Assembly (NCBI RefSeq): GCF_033568475.1
Contig: NC_133123.1
Span: forward strand, 152,473,753-152,537,752
Direction: 5' to 3'
DNA length: 64,000 nt
From: Henckelia pumila
Lineage: Eukaryota > Streptophyta > Magnoliopsida > Lamiales > Gesneriaceae
Shown here: positions 22,952 through 34,110 of the stretch, in pieces
Numbering within the stretch: the first letter of the stretch is position 1
Layout of the letters: the number at the start of each line of letters is the position of its first letter
Made by a program: the position numbers and the translations under genes
The notes under the pieces: generated by a model
Seen by the model: the letters and a program-made list of their open reading frames with translations, nothing else
Told to the model about the DNA's origin: nothing
Databases searched by the model: none

Positions 22952-25011
22952 TGTAAGGACCCGATTTTACTCTATTAATTTATTTGTGTGTTAAAAATAT
23001 TGATTTTTAAATATCGGTTTATAGACGATATTAAATGAATATGTTATTTATAGAGCACACAGGAGTTGAAATAACTCGAACCGGGTCCAGTTTGAACCCC
23101 GAATGAATAAAATAAGACACACATTAAACTAATACATAATATATATAACGCATAATCTTTCTCCTCCATTTGTTTTTCCACCGCCTTCGCCCGTCTGTTC
23201 TTTTCCGTTTCTTTTCAATTTCAAAATCTTCCTATCGCTTCAAATCTCCGTATCTCCTTCGTTTTTGGCCGGATTTCAAAAGTAAATATAGTTCCGGAAT
23301 CCTCGCGACGAGAGCTATCTTTTGGTACCCATATTTCATATTTTTAGTGAAGTTTCCGAAAAACCCGTCGCACAGCTGCCGCCGTTCGCTGCCGCCGTCC
23401 GCCGCCGTTCGCCGCCGCCGATCGTCGCCGGAGTTTAGGGGTTGTGTTAGTTGTTTAACCCTTTAATTCCAAGCTTTGAGGTATAATGTTGAATTTAGGG
23501 TTTTGAATTTTGGGTATTTCGATTCAATTGACATCCGATAATTGATATTTGATTTATTATTGGTTGTAGGTATTATACCGGACTCGATTGGAGGTATTGA
23601 CTATTTTTCAGAAATTATTGGGGCATTATTTCGAATTTCCAGATTATTTAAATTGGGATTTTTGAAGTTTAGAGCTATTTAAATCACTGTTTGGATTTCT
23701 AGATGTGCTAGAATTAATATATATATAAATTTCAGAATTTTTGGGAATTTTCTGGAAAAATTCAGATTATGATATTTTTGGTATTTCGACTTTTAGAGTC
23801 GTAAATTCGATATTTGGTTATTGATAGGATGTTTTAATATTAAATATAAATTTTAGGATTTATGAGCAATTTTTCTGGAATTACAGATTCTGAAAATTTG
23901 GGATTGGAATATCCGAGAAATACTTGAGATATTTCTGTGGTAATTAAGTGTCGGTTGAGGTACGTATGAGCTGTTTATATTACGACGTCTATAATGACAT
24001 GTAATGATATTAAATATTTTGTAATGAGTGATAATGTGTTTTATGTGCTTACGTGGATTATATGATTGCATTCACTAATTTATAAATTTACATAGCACGT
24101 TGAGCCTTGACTCCTTTGATTACTATTGATATTGATCTCTTGAGATGTATTGAGTCATCATGGAGCGAGTGACATTATTTTAGTGCACTCCTGAGATAGT
24201 ATGAGGCACGGACAGGTAGCTCCTGTCGCCCTCTGATGCTACGTACGACACTCCTGATGACAGCATGAGGCTGGACGGGTCGCTCCTGTCACCCTCCGAT
24301 GCTACGTGTATGGATTAGCAGTGATGATTCGAGGTCTGCTGCGTTCCTGGCACGGGTGGCCACTGAGTTTATTGTGATACGATTATTTGGACTCCTTTTG
24401 GTATTCCTATTTCATTGATACCTGTCACGCATTACATTGCATTTCATTGCATTGTACTTGATTTTATTCATGTCAGTTATATTTGTCGTAATTTTTATAG
24501 TTCGTCGTACTGGGGTCCGACCCCTGTTTTCTTTTTATGCTGTGGTTGTTTGTGATTCCATAGCAGGTTATCCAGGGGGATTTGACGCATCTGGTGGAGC
24601 GTCATCTAGTGGTACCCAGTGAGGCGAGCGTGGAGTTGAGTTCCCAGATATATATGTATATATATCATTTTAGCGAGTTTTATATTTGCCGGGGTGATGC
24701 CCTGTGTATCTGTATAAATAGTTTTGGACTTTGTTTTGAATTGTTATTTGTATGATCGAGCCTTGCCGGCCCTGCATGTGTTTAGTCCTGGCCAGTGCGG
24801 CTATAGGTGTGTAAATTGGAGTTGTGACTCTATTTTCGAGTATATATTGTTGGTTGTGTTGTACAAGTTTTTGGGATGTCCTATTTACGAATAGGTCATG
24901 CCGAAATTTCTGTAGGCCCAAACGCAAATTTTTAACTCGTTTTCGCTGTTTACATTAATTAATCCTGGTTGTTTGATCATTAAATATTAAATCAGGACAC
25001 GGGCCCTTTCA
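22952..25011 (+). repeat. 3' LTR of the inner gypsy element
   Basis: 2060 bp, same as 15782-17841 at an offset of 7170. No difference found on reading both copies. Confidence 0.95.
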
Positions 25012-25016
25012 CATAA

Positions 25017-27097
25017 CATACATACTTGAGTTGTTGAGCATTTATTTTCTTAACATCGAATGGTCCTATCCGTAAGTGTGACCCATAGTGCGACTGATCA
25101 GTCTAAGAAACCATCGTACGAGGCTGGTGGCGAACCACCCATACATAAATGGCAGAAAACTGCCCATACATAAATGGCAGAAACTGCCCATACATAAATG
25201 GCACACTACTTCAATTTCCACCTAAAATATTTTATTTGCTCAACCATAGAAATTAAATCATAGCATAAAAATTGATTTCATGAATGCATGTACTTAAATA
25301 AATTGTGTGTCCTTCATATATATTTAATTTAATTTTCTTACTAACATATAAATATTAAAATAACTTAAATGCATAAAAATAATTAAATATATAATCAGGA
25401 CACATGCAATTTTCTCATGGATGGTTCTGGACTGCTGTCCCTACACTCAAGCCCATTAACTTAAATCTGGCCCATTAACATACTTAAGCCCAATATCTTA
25501 AACTTTAAGCCCAATTAATTAATCTAAGCCCAATTAAATTTACACTAAGCCCAATAACACTTAAACTGGCCCATTGGGCCCAAAAACCTAAAGACTGGCC
25601 CATTAACGTTTATGGGCCCAAAAGCCCATAAAAATTATGGACTAACTTAATTAAAAATTTAAAAGTCCAAATAAAATTAAAATAAAATTATTTGGGAGTC
25701 CAAATAATTTTATTTTAATTTAATTGACTCAAAAACCCATTAATTCTTAAAATATTTTAAAAATAAAAAAAAAGACTCGAGCCCGGCCCACCAAACCCGG
25801 ACCCGGACCCACTTAACTCAACCCACTAACCTACTGACCCGACCCGGACCCAGGAACCCGACCCGGACCAAGCCTAACCCTAGAACCCGACCCGCCTCTT
25901 CCTACTCCTCTCTCGGCCGCCGAGGGCTTGGGCAGCAGGCCTTCAACGCCTGCTGCCGCCCTGCTCCGGCCACGACCGGCCGGAGCGCCGCCGGCAGGAC
26001 CTTCCCAGGGTCCTGCCGGTTTGAGCCACACCAGGCCCCTGACCCCATGCACGCCCAAACCCCCAAGCCGTAGCCCTTTCTCCCAAAACCCTAATCTGTC
26101 TCGGCTGCGCCCCTTGCTCCAAAACCGATCGTTCCAGCCCTTCTCAGCCTCAATCCTTGCCATGGCTCGAGCCTTAGACACCCTAGGACCTTGCCTGACC
26201 GAACCCTCAGCCCCGAACCAAACATGGAGAGGAAAATCGTGAGCATGCATATGAAAATCGAAGAACAATGCACCAAAACCACCTTCAATCGAATTTTCTG
26301 AAAGATATTTAAAAGAATTTCGATGCTTAACATAATCTACATAATATATACTGATATTGTACGAAAATAGGAAAGAATTCATGCCTTTCACCGTAGATAT
26401 GGATTTAACACGTGTAGGAAAGACTTCGGGACGACGGGACGACCTTGGCTTGCTTGGAACCTTGAAACCGACCTTCTATGGAGTTCCTAGGGTTGAAAAT
26501 CGATGAAGAAGAAGATGGAGGGTGGCGGCTGATTGGGAGAGAAAAGGAGGGTGATCGGCTAAGGGTTTTAGGTTGATTAGGTTTAATTTTTGTGTTAAAT
26601 AAAATATAGGTTAAGTAATTAAATATAAAAGGTTTTAAATATTAAATATATAACTTAAACTCCTAATTATAACTTTAAAAATCTGATAACAAAATAACAA
26701 TCTCGAATTATTAATTTAGGGGAATTTTAAAAATACTAAAAAGTCAATATTTTGACTAATTTTGGATAAAAATGACCCCTAAAATTAAATAAAATTAAAT
26801 ACTTAAAATTTTGAGATAATAAAACTCAGAATAATATTTTAAGGCTCCAAAAAGGTTCATAAAATAATTTGGCTAGAAAGTTGTCATCTCGTCCGTCCAC
26901 GGGCCCGTCTACGCGATCAAATAATAAAAATACTAAAAATCATAAAAATTACTAATTATGGGTTAAATGCTTAAAAATAAATTAAATCATGCATAAATAA
27001 TTCACATAATTATTTAACCCATAAATCATAAATTTAAATAATTAAATATCCTAATTATGCAGGCGGATTTATGTAATTAAAAATACCGGGTGTTACA
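25017..27097 (-). repeat. Middle gypsy 3' LTR, second part
   Basis: Continues the LTR split at 15781, ending (plus orientation) at ggtgttaca, 27097. It includes a block dense in gcccaa/ggccca words (25450-25632) and a GC-rich block (25780-26230). The 186-codon ORF in this block recurs in the other LTR copy and is not regarded as a gene. Confidence 0.9.
25450..25632 (-). promoter_or_regulatory. TGGGCY (site II-like) cluster in the middle gypsy LTR
   Basis: Over about 180 bp there are more than a dozen ggccca/agccca words, which on the element's own strand read TGGGCC or TGGGCT. TGGGCY is the site II motif bound by TCP factors in plant growth-gene promoters. The same block occurs at 32389-32575 and, in the related element, at 44711-45001 and about 51215-51510. 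Whether it acts as a promoter here is inference. Confidence 0.5.
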
Positions 27098-27112
27098 ATT
27101 CTCCCCTCCTTA
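27098..27112 (-). other. Polypurine tract of the middle gypsy element
   Basis: Minus strand reads taaggaggggagaat directly before the LTR start tgtaacacccgg. The adjacent tttcgaggacgaaatt is again chromovirus-like. Confidence 0.88.
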
Positions 27113-27142
27113 AATTGAATTTCGTCCTCGAAATTAAACTAC

Positions 27143-30100
27143 TTACCCGAACAACTCCGGGTAGCGAGTCCTCATATCCTCCTCGGTCTCCCAAGTAGCT
27201 TCCTCCTCCGAGTGATTCAGCCACTGGACTCTGACCATCGGTATGACCCGCGTCCTAAGCCTCCGCTCCTCTCTAGCCAAGATCCGCACTGGTCTCTCTT
27301 CGTACACAAGATCTGGTGGCAACTGTAAGGGCTCGAAATCCAACACATGCGACGGGTTGGAGACATATCTCCGAAGCATGGATACATGGAAAACGTTGTG
27401 CACTGCCGCTAGCCCTGGAGGTAGAGCTAAACGATAGGCCAACGTGCCAACTCTCTCCAAGATCTCGAATGGCCCTATATATCTCGGATTAAGCTTGCCT
27501 CTCCGTCCAAAACGCGCTACTCCCTTCATAGGTGACACCTTCAGAAATACGTGATCACCGACTGCGAACTCCAAATCTCGTCGTCTGGCATCTGCATAAC
27601 TCTTCTGCCGACTCTGCGCAGTCCTCATCCTATCTCGAATCTGCGTCACGATGTCAGCTGTCTGCTGCACAATCTCTGGACCCAACAAAATCCTCTCACC
27701 AACCTCATCCCAATGCACTGGAGATCTGCATCTCCTCCCATAAAGTGCTGCATAAGGAGCCATACCTATAGACGACTGAAAACTGTTGTTATAGGTAAAC
27801 TCCACTAATGGCAGTCTAGTCTCCCAAGATCCTCGAAAATCGATGACACAAGCTCTCAAAAGATCCTCGAGGACCTGGATCACTCTCTCGGACTGCCCAT
27901 CTGTCTGGGGATGAAATGCTGTACTGAACAAAAGTCTAGTCCCCAAAGCTGTGTGCAGACTCTTCCAAAACGCTGAGGTGAACCTCGGATCTCTGTCTGA
28001 CACGATAGACACTGGTATGCCATGCAGTCTAACAATCTCTCTGACGTAAAGCTCTGCATACTGTGTCAAAGTGTAAGTAGTTCTTACCGGCAAGAAATGA
28101 GCTGACTTGGTGAGTCTATCCACAATCACCCAAATCGCTGTACACCCTCTGGTACTCCTCGGTAAGCCAACCACAAAGTCCATCGTAATATTCTCCCACT
28201 TCCATTCCGGAATAGGGAGAGGTCTAAGAAGTCCTGCTGGACGCTGATGCTCTGCCTTGACTTGCTGACAAGTCAAGCACTCTGACACCACTCTCCCGAT
28301 GTCACTCTTCATCCCAGGCCACCAATACAATAACTGCAAGTCTCGGTACATCTTCGTACTTCCGGGGTGAATGGAGTACGGAGATGCATGAGCCTCTGCT
28401 AGAATCTCGGCTCTCAACTGATCAACGTTCGGTACCCACATCCTCCCACGGTACTGAACGATGCCATCCTCCACTGTATACAAGAGATTACCTCTGGCCT
28501 CATCTCTCTGTCTCCATCGCTGTAGCTCCTCATCAGTGGACTGTCCCTCTCTAATCCGATCTCGCAGAACTGGCTGCACCGTCAACACTGACAAGCTCGG
28601 TGCATGGCCACTCGGATAGCACTCCAAACCAAATCTCTGAATCTCGGTCTGTAGTGGTAACTGTACAGTCAAACATGATACCACTGACGACTTCCGACTC
28701 AAAGCATCTGCCACTACATTAGCCTTACCCGGATGGTAGCTAATGTCACAGTCATAGTCCTTAACAAGCTCAAGCCATCTGCGCTGCCTCATGTTCAACT
28801 CCTTCTGGGTAAAAAATACTTGAGGCTCTTGTGGTCGGTGAAAATCTTGCACTTCTCGCCGTAAAGATAGTGCCTCCAGATTTTCAACGCAAAAACCACT
28901 GCTGCAAGCTCCAAATCATGCGTCAGATAGTTCTGCTCATGAATCTTCAACTGTCGCGACGCATAAGCGATGACTCTGCCACTCTGCATAAGTACTGCAC
29001 CCAAACCAAACTTAGACGCGTCGGTGTACACCACTAACTCCTCATGTGGCACTGTCATAGCTAACACCGGTGCTGAAGTAAGTGCATCCTTCAGCTGATC
29101 AAAGCTCCTCTGACAATCTGGACTCCAACTATACTTCGCGTTCTTCTTGGTCAAGGAAGTCAAGGGTACTGCAATAGAGGAAAAACCCTTGATGAACTTC
29201 CTATAGTATCCTGCTAAACCCAAGAAGCTACGAATCTCCGAAGCATTCTTTGGAATCCCCCAATCCCTCACTGCCTGCACCTTGGACTGATCCACTGCAA
29301 TCCCATCCCTAGAAATAATGTGGCCTAGAAACGCCACCTGCTCCAACCAAAACTCACACTTACTGAACTTTGCAAACAGTCGATGCTCTCTCAAAGTCTG
29401 CAAGGCTGTATGCAAATGCTGTGTATGCTCCTCAATGCTCCTCGAGTAGATCAATATGTCATCAATGAATACAATGACAAACTGATCTAGATACGGCTGG
29501 AAGACACGATGCATGAGATCCATAAAAATTGCTGGAGCATTGGTCAACCCAAAGGGCATCACTAAGAACTCGTAATGCCCATATCGTGTCCTAAAGGCAG
29601 TCTTAGACACGTCTGAATCCCTGACTCTCAGCTGATGGTAACCAGATCGCAGATCGATCTTGGAGAATACCGAAGCTCCCTGCAACTGATCGAATAAATC
29701 ATCTATCCTCGGTAGTGGGTACTTATTCTTCACTGTGACTCTGTTGAGCTCTCGGTAGTCGATGCACAATCTCATGCTGCCGTCCTTCTTCTTCACAAAC
29801 AACACTGGAGCTCCCCATGGAGAAAAGCTAGGACGAACAAAACCCTTCTCCAACAGCTCCTGAATCTGCTCCTTCAACTCTCTCATCTCTGTAGGAGCAA
29901 GTCGATACGGTGCCTTAGAGATAGGCACAGTATCCGGCAACAACTCAATACTGAACTCCACCTCTCTCACTGGTGGAACTCCTGCAACATCGTCAGGAAA
30001 AACATCTGGATAGTCACGTACCACCTCTATATCTGATAAAGATCTGCTAGAAACATCTGAGGTAGTGACCACACTAGCAAGAAAACCCTGACATCCATGG

Positions 30101-30515
30101 CGCAACAGTTTCCTCGCACGAACAAGTGATATCATCTGAGGAATACTGCTAGACTGAGATGCAAAGAAAGTAAACATCTCACCTCCTGCTGGCTTCACTG
30201 ACACTGTCCTACGTCGGAAATCAATCGAAGCTCCATTAACTGATAGCCAGTCCATACCCAGAATCAAGTCAAACCCAGTCAATGGAAGAACCACTAGATC
30301 TGCTCGAATGGAGTGTCCCTGCAACTCCAATTCCAGGTCCCTGATGACACTAGTGGTAGTGATAGTCTGTCCGGATGGCATGGTAACATCGTAACCACAG
30401 TCGACAACCTCCGGTGTAATGCCTATCCGTCTGATAAAATCTCGGGAGATAAACGAATGCGTGGCTCCTGAATCTAGCAACGCAAACGTGGAGTTGCCTC
30501 CAACTAGAATTCTCC
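27143..30515 (-). pseudogene. Pro-Pol of the middle gypsy element, one frameshift
   Basis: Read downward from 30515: aspartic protease ([10 protein letters not shown]), reverse transcriptase ([11 protein letters not shown], then [10 protein letters not shown]), RNase H ([13 protein letters not shown]), integrase zinc domain ([10 protein letters not shown]), integrase core ([28 protein letters not shown]) and a C-terminal chromodomain-like end ([16 protein letters not shown]). The frame changes near 28805-28820 inside RNase H, just after DHKSLKYF, at a run of six T (minus strand), consistent with one lost base. The related copy at 46284-49657 has an unshifted frame there. Everything else is open, so the lesion is recent, in line with the low LTR divergence. 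Confidence 0.92.
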
Positions 30516-30710
30516 CTGCACGCAGAAGATTCCCAACAATTCATACCACTACGCTCCCAAGGTTAAAACACTACAACCCTTAATTCTAATCACAAAGAAA
30601 CAAAATTCTTATTCTAGCATGCTGATAGTTAAACTCAAGTAACAGGCATTCAAATATAATCGCAATAAACAAAAGCAAGGAATTGAAAAAGGTCTAGGGG
30701 TTAGGTATAC
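30516..30710 (-). other. Intron-like segment between gag and protease (195 bp)
   Basis: On the minus strand gag ends its homology at ATC ACC G, followed by gtatac with stops in frame, and the protease reading resumes after ttctgcgtgcag. Removing 30710 to 30516 gives GT...AG borders and a natural Gly-Arg-Ile-Leu junction of the kind seen in uninterrupted relatives. The acceptor ttctgcgtgcag followed by ggagaattcta is also conserved in the element at 43180-52535 (46272-46294). The 195-bp length keeps frame, so stop readthrough is a possible alternative. Confidence 0.6.
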
Positions 30711-31400
30711 CGGTGATCAAGGAGGTATCTGGGTCAGCCTCCTCTGCCTGCATCACATATACTCGCCCACTGACGTTCTGCCTCTGCGGGCAGTTGGCAA
30801 TCTGATGCCCCGGCTCTTTGCAACGATAGCAGACTCCTGCTCCCATAAGACACTGCCCGGAATGCATCTTCTGGCACTTCGGACACACTGGATATCTCCC
30901 TGGAGTAGGGGCCCCGCCCCTAGTCTGCTGCTGTGGCTTCCCCTGAGGCCTCTGCTGATTCGGGCCCTTAGATGGCCCTGTAGACTGTTTCTTCGCAGGT
31001 GGCTGCGAAAATGGTCGCTGATACCCTGTCTGCACAAACTGCCTCTTACCCTGCTGCTCTCTCTGTATCTCCCTCCGTCCCTCCTCGGAACGCAAGGCCC
31101 TGCTGACTGCAGACTCATATGTAAAGACGTCTGCCATACGTACGTCATGCCTGATCTCAGCCCTCAAGCCCTCAACAAACTGTCGCAGCTTCTCCTGCGG
31201 ACTATCAGCAATCATGGGCACAAAATGACAGCCCCTCTCATATTGGCTCACGTACTCCACCACAGATCTGTCCCCCTGACGGAGACTCATGAACTCTCCG
31301 ATCATGCGACTGCGCACATCCTCAGTGAAATATTTGGCGTAGAAGATACGTCTGAACTCAGCCCACGTCAGTGTAGGTAGATGGACTCCTCTGACGGAAA
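30711..31400 (-). pseudogene. C-terminal gag fragment of the middle gypsy element
   Basis: An open frame of about 230 codons beginning abruptly at the deletion junction (31401). It has the end of the retrotransposon gag core (LTWAEFRRIFYAKYF, then RMIGEFMSLRQGDRSVVEY), a Gln/Pro-rich linker and two Cys clusters, CPKCQKMHSGQC and the zinc knuckle CYRCKEPGHQIANC that binds RNA. The N-terminal half and start codon are missing, so no functional gag can be made. Confidence 0.88.
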
Positions 31401-31401
31401 T

Positions 31402-34026
31402 TGTTTTTTTTTTTTTTTATACTACTAAATAAAATATGTACATATATGCCCATACATATATGCACAGGATAAAATATTTAAAATAAATACATGACTAAAT
31501 AAATAAACAATTAAATACTTAAGAAAAAATGCATTCTTTAAAATAATTAAACATCTGAGTCAACCCTAGAATTAAAAATATACTGCATAAATAAAATAAT
31601 TAAAATATGTGCATGCACTAAAACATTTAATAAAATATTCCCATAAACCTCAACCACTAAAAATATAATAAAATGTTTCACATGACATCATGCACGGTGA
31701 CTCAGAAGCTGTCACGGTCACGGGGCTACTGCAGCGCTGCTCATACGTCCTCACCACCGGTAGGAGTAACCTGCTCCTCTACGTACTCACCTGCACCATA
31801 TCAGTGTAGTGAGCCTAGAGGCCCAACATGCATACTAACAAGGGTTCAAAATAATTTAAAATAATTTAATACTAATACATACATATACATGAATGAGCAT
31901 GCTTAAAAATTACATAACATAACTTACTTAAATAAACATAAATACATAATACATAACATACATACTTGAGTTGTTGAGCATTTATTTTCTTAACATCGAA
32001 TGGTCCTATCCGTAAGTGTGACCCATAGTGCGACTGATCAGTCTAAGAAACCATCGTACGAGGCTGGTGGCGAACCACCCATACATAAATGGCAGAAAAC
32101 TGCCCATACATAAATGGCAGAAACTGCCCATACATAAATGGCACACTACTTCAATTTCCACCTAAAATATTTTATTTGCTCAACCATAGAAATTAAATCA
32201 TAGCATAAAAATTGATTTCATGAATGCATGTACTTAAATAAATTATGTGTCCTTCATATATATTTAATTTAATTTTCTTACTAACATATAAATATTAAAA
32301 TAACTTAAATGCATAAAAATAATTAAATATATAATCAGGACACATGCAATTTTCTCATGGATGGTTCTGGACTGCTGGCCCTACACTCAAGCCCATTAAC
32401 TTAAATCTGGCCCATTAACATACTTAAGCCCAATATCTTAAACTTTAAGCCCAATTAATTAATCTAAGCCCAATTAAATTTACACTAAGCCCAATAACAC
32501 TTAAACTGGCCCATTGGGCCCAAAAACCCAAAGACTGGCCCATTAACTTTTATGGGCCCAAAAGCCCATAAAAATTATGGACTAACTTAATTAAAAATTT
32601 AAAAGTCCAAATAAAATTATTTGGGAGTCCAAATAATTTTATTTTAATTTAATTGACTCAAAAACCCATTAATTCTTAAAATATTTTAAAAATAAAAAAA
32701 AAGACTCGAGCCCGGCCCACCAAACCCGGACCCGGACCCACTTAACTCAACCCACTAACCTACTGACCCGACCCGGACCCAGGAACCCGACCCGGACCAA
32801 GCCTAACCCTAGAACCCGACCCGCCTCTTCCTACTCCTCTCTCGGCCGCCGAGGGCTTGGGCAGCAGGCCTTCAATGCCTGCTGCCGCCCTGCTCCGGCC
32901 ACGACCGGCCGGAGCGCCGCCGGCAGGACCTTCCCAGGGTCCTGCCGGTTCGAGCCACACCAGGCCCCTGACCCCATGCACGCCCAAACCCCCAAGCCGT
33001 AGCCCTTTCTCCCAAAACCCTAATCTGTCTCGGCTGCGCCCCTTGCTCCAAAACCGATCGTTCCAGCCCTTCTCAGCCTCAAGCCCTGCCATGGCTCGAG
33101 CCTTAGACACCCTAGGACCTTGCCTGACCGAACCCTCAGCCCCGAACCAAACATGGAGAGGAAAATCGTGAGCATGCATATGAAAATCGAAGAACAATGC
33201 ACCAAAACCACCTTCAATCGAATTTTCTGAAAGATATTTAAAAGAATTTCGATGCCTAACATAATCTACATAATATATACTGATATTGTACGAAAATAGG
33301 AAAGAATTCATGCCTTTCACCGTAGATATGGATTTAACACGTGTAGGAAAGACTTCGGGACGACGGGACGACCTTGGCTTGCTTGGAACCTTGAAACCGA
33401 CCTTCTATGGAGTTCCTAGGGTTGAAAATCGATGAAGAAGAAGATGGAGGGTGGCGGCTGATTGGGAGAGAAAAGGAGGGTGATCGGCTAAGGGTTTTAG
33501 GTTGATTAGGTTTAATTTTTGTGTTAAATAAAATATAGGTTAAGTAATTAAATATAAAAGGTTTTAAATATTAAATATATAACTTAAACTCCTAATTATA
33601 ACTTTAAAAATCTGATAACAAAATAACAATCTCGAATTATTAATTTAGGGGAATTTTAAAAATACTAAAAAGTCAATATTTTGACTAATTTTGGATAAAA
33701 ATGACCCCTAAAATTAAATAAAATTAAATACTTAAAATTTTGAGATAATAAAACTCAAAATAATATTTTAAGGCTCCAAAAAGGTTCATAAAATAATTTG
33801 GCTAGAAAGTTGTCATCTCGTCCGTCCACGGGCCCGTCTACGCGATCAAATAATAAAAATACTAAAAATCATAAAAATTACTAATTATGGGTTAAATGCT
33901 TAAAAATAAATTAAATCATGCATAAATAATTCAAATAATTATTTAACCCATAAATCATAAATTTAAATAATTAAATATCCTAATTATGCAGGCGGATTTA
34001 TGTAATTAAAAATACCGGGTGTTACA
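31402..34026 (-). repeat. 5' LTR of the middle gypsy element, end truncated
   Basis: Begins in a T-run at 31404-31419 fused to gag and continues with full homology to the other copy until ggtgttaca at 34026, followed by the gtgta duplication. About 50 bp including the TG/CA end on the gag side are missing. Confidence 0.9.
32389..32575 (-). promoter_or_regulatory. TGGGCY cluster, second LTR copy
   Basis: Second copy of the site II-like motif cluster of 25450-25632, in the LTR that would drive transcription of this minus-strand element. Confidence 0.5.
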
Positions 34027-34031
34027 GTGTA
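34027..34031. repeat. Target-site duplication gtgta (middle gypsy, right)
   Basis: Second copy of 15183-15187. Copia LTR sequence resumes immediately after. Confidence 0.88.
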
Positions 34032-34091
34032 CCTTCTTGATTCTCCATTCTTATTGGTTACACAAGCTTAATAAGAAAGCCAAACATTACA
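34032..34091 (-). repeat. Copia 3' LTR, second part
   Basis: The final 60 bp of the split copia LTR (cttcttgattctcc ... aacattaca), matching 38491-38549. Confidence 0.88.
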
Positions 34092-34105
34092 AAACTCCAC
34101 CTTGG
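34092..34105 (-). other. Copia polypurine tract
   Basis: Minus strand ccaaggtggagttt directly before the LTR start tgtaatgtttgg. Confidence 0.8.
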
Positions 34106-34110
34106 ATTTC

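Larger units (their letters stand above)
15782..25011 (+). mobile_element. Intact Ty3/gypsy Tekay-like retrotransposon (inner element)
   Basis: A 9230-bp element with two 2060-bp LTRs (15782-17841, 22952-25011) that I cannot distinguish by eye, TSD cataa, primer site, purine tract and a single uninterrupted gag-pol ORF of 1587 codons. Every standard part is present. It sits inside an LTR of the middle gypsy element, so it is the last arrival of the nest. Clade assignment (Tekay/Del chromovirus) rests on the long LTRs, single ORF and C-terminal chromodomain-like region. Confidence 0.96.
15188..34026 (-). mobile_element. Ty3/gypsy Tekay-like retrotransposon (middle element of the nest), defective
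   Basis: Minus-strand chromovirus with long LTRs of about 2.6 kb (15188-15781 plus 25017-27097 on the left; 31402-34026 on the right), TSD gtgta and ends TG..CA. The internal region holds the C-terminal part of gag (30711-31400), a 195-bp intron-like segment and a pol region with one frameshift. The 5' border is deleted: gag sequence joins directly to the LTR at about 31401, removing the primer site, the N-terminal gag and about 50 bp of LTR. LTR copies differ at about 12 positions plus one 11-bp indel (about 0.5%). Confidence 0.9.

Noticed and set aside
25831..26391. 186-codon minus-strand ORF, repeated at 32760-33320
   Set aside because: Lies wholly within the two LTR copies of the middle gypsy element in a GC-rich block, with no recognisable domain; the repetition comes from the LTR pair, not from gene duplication.
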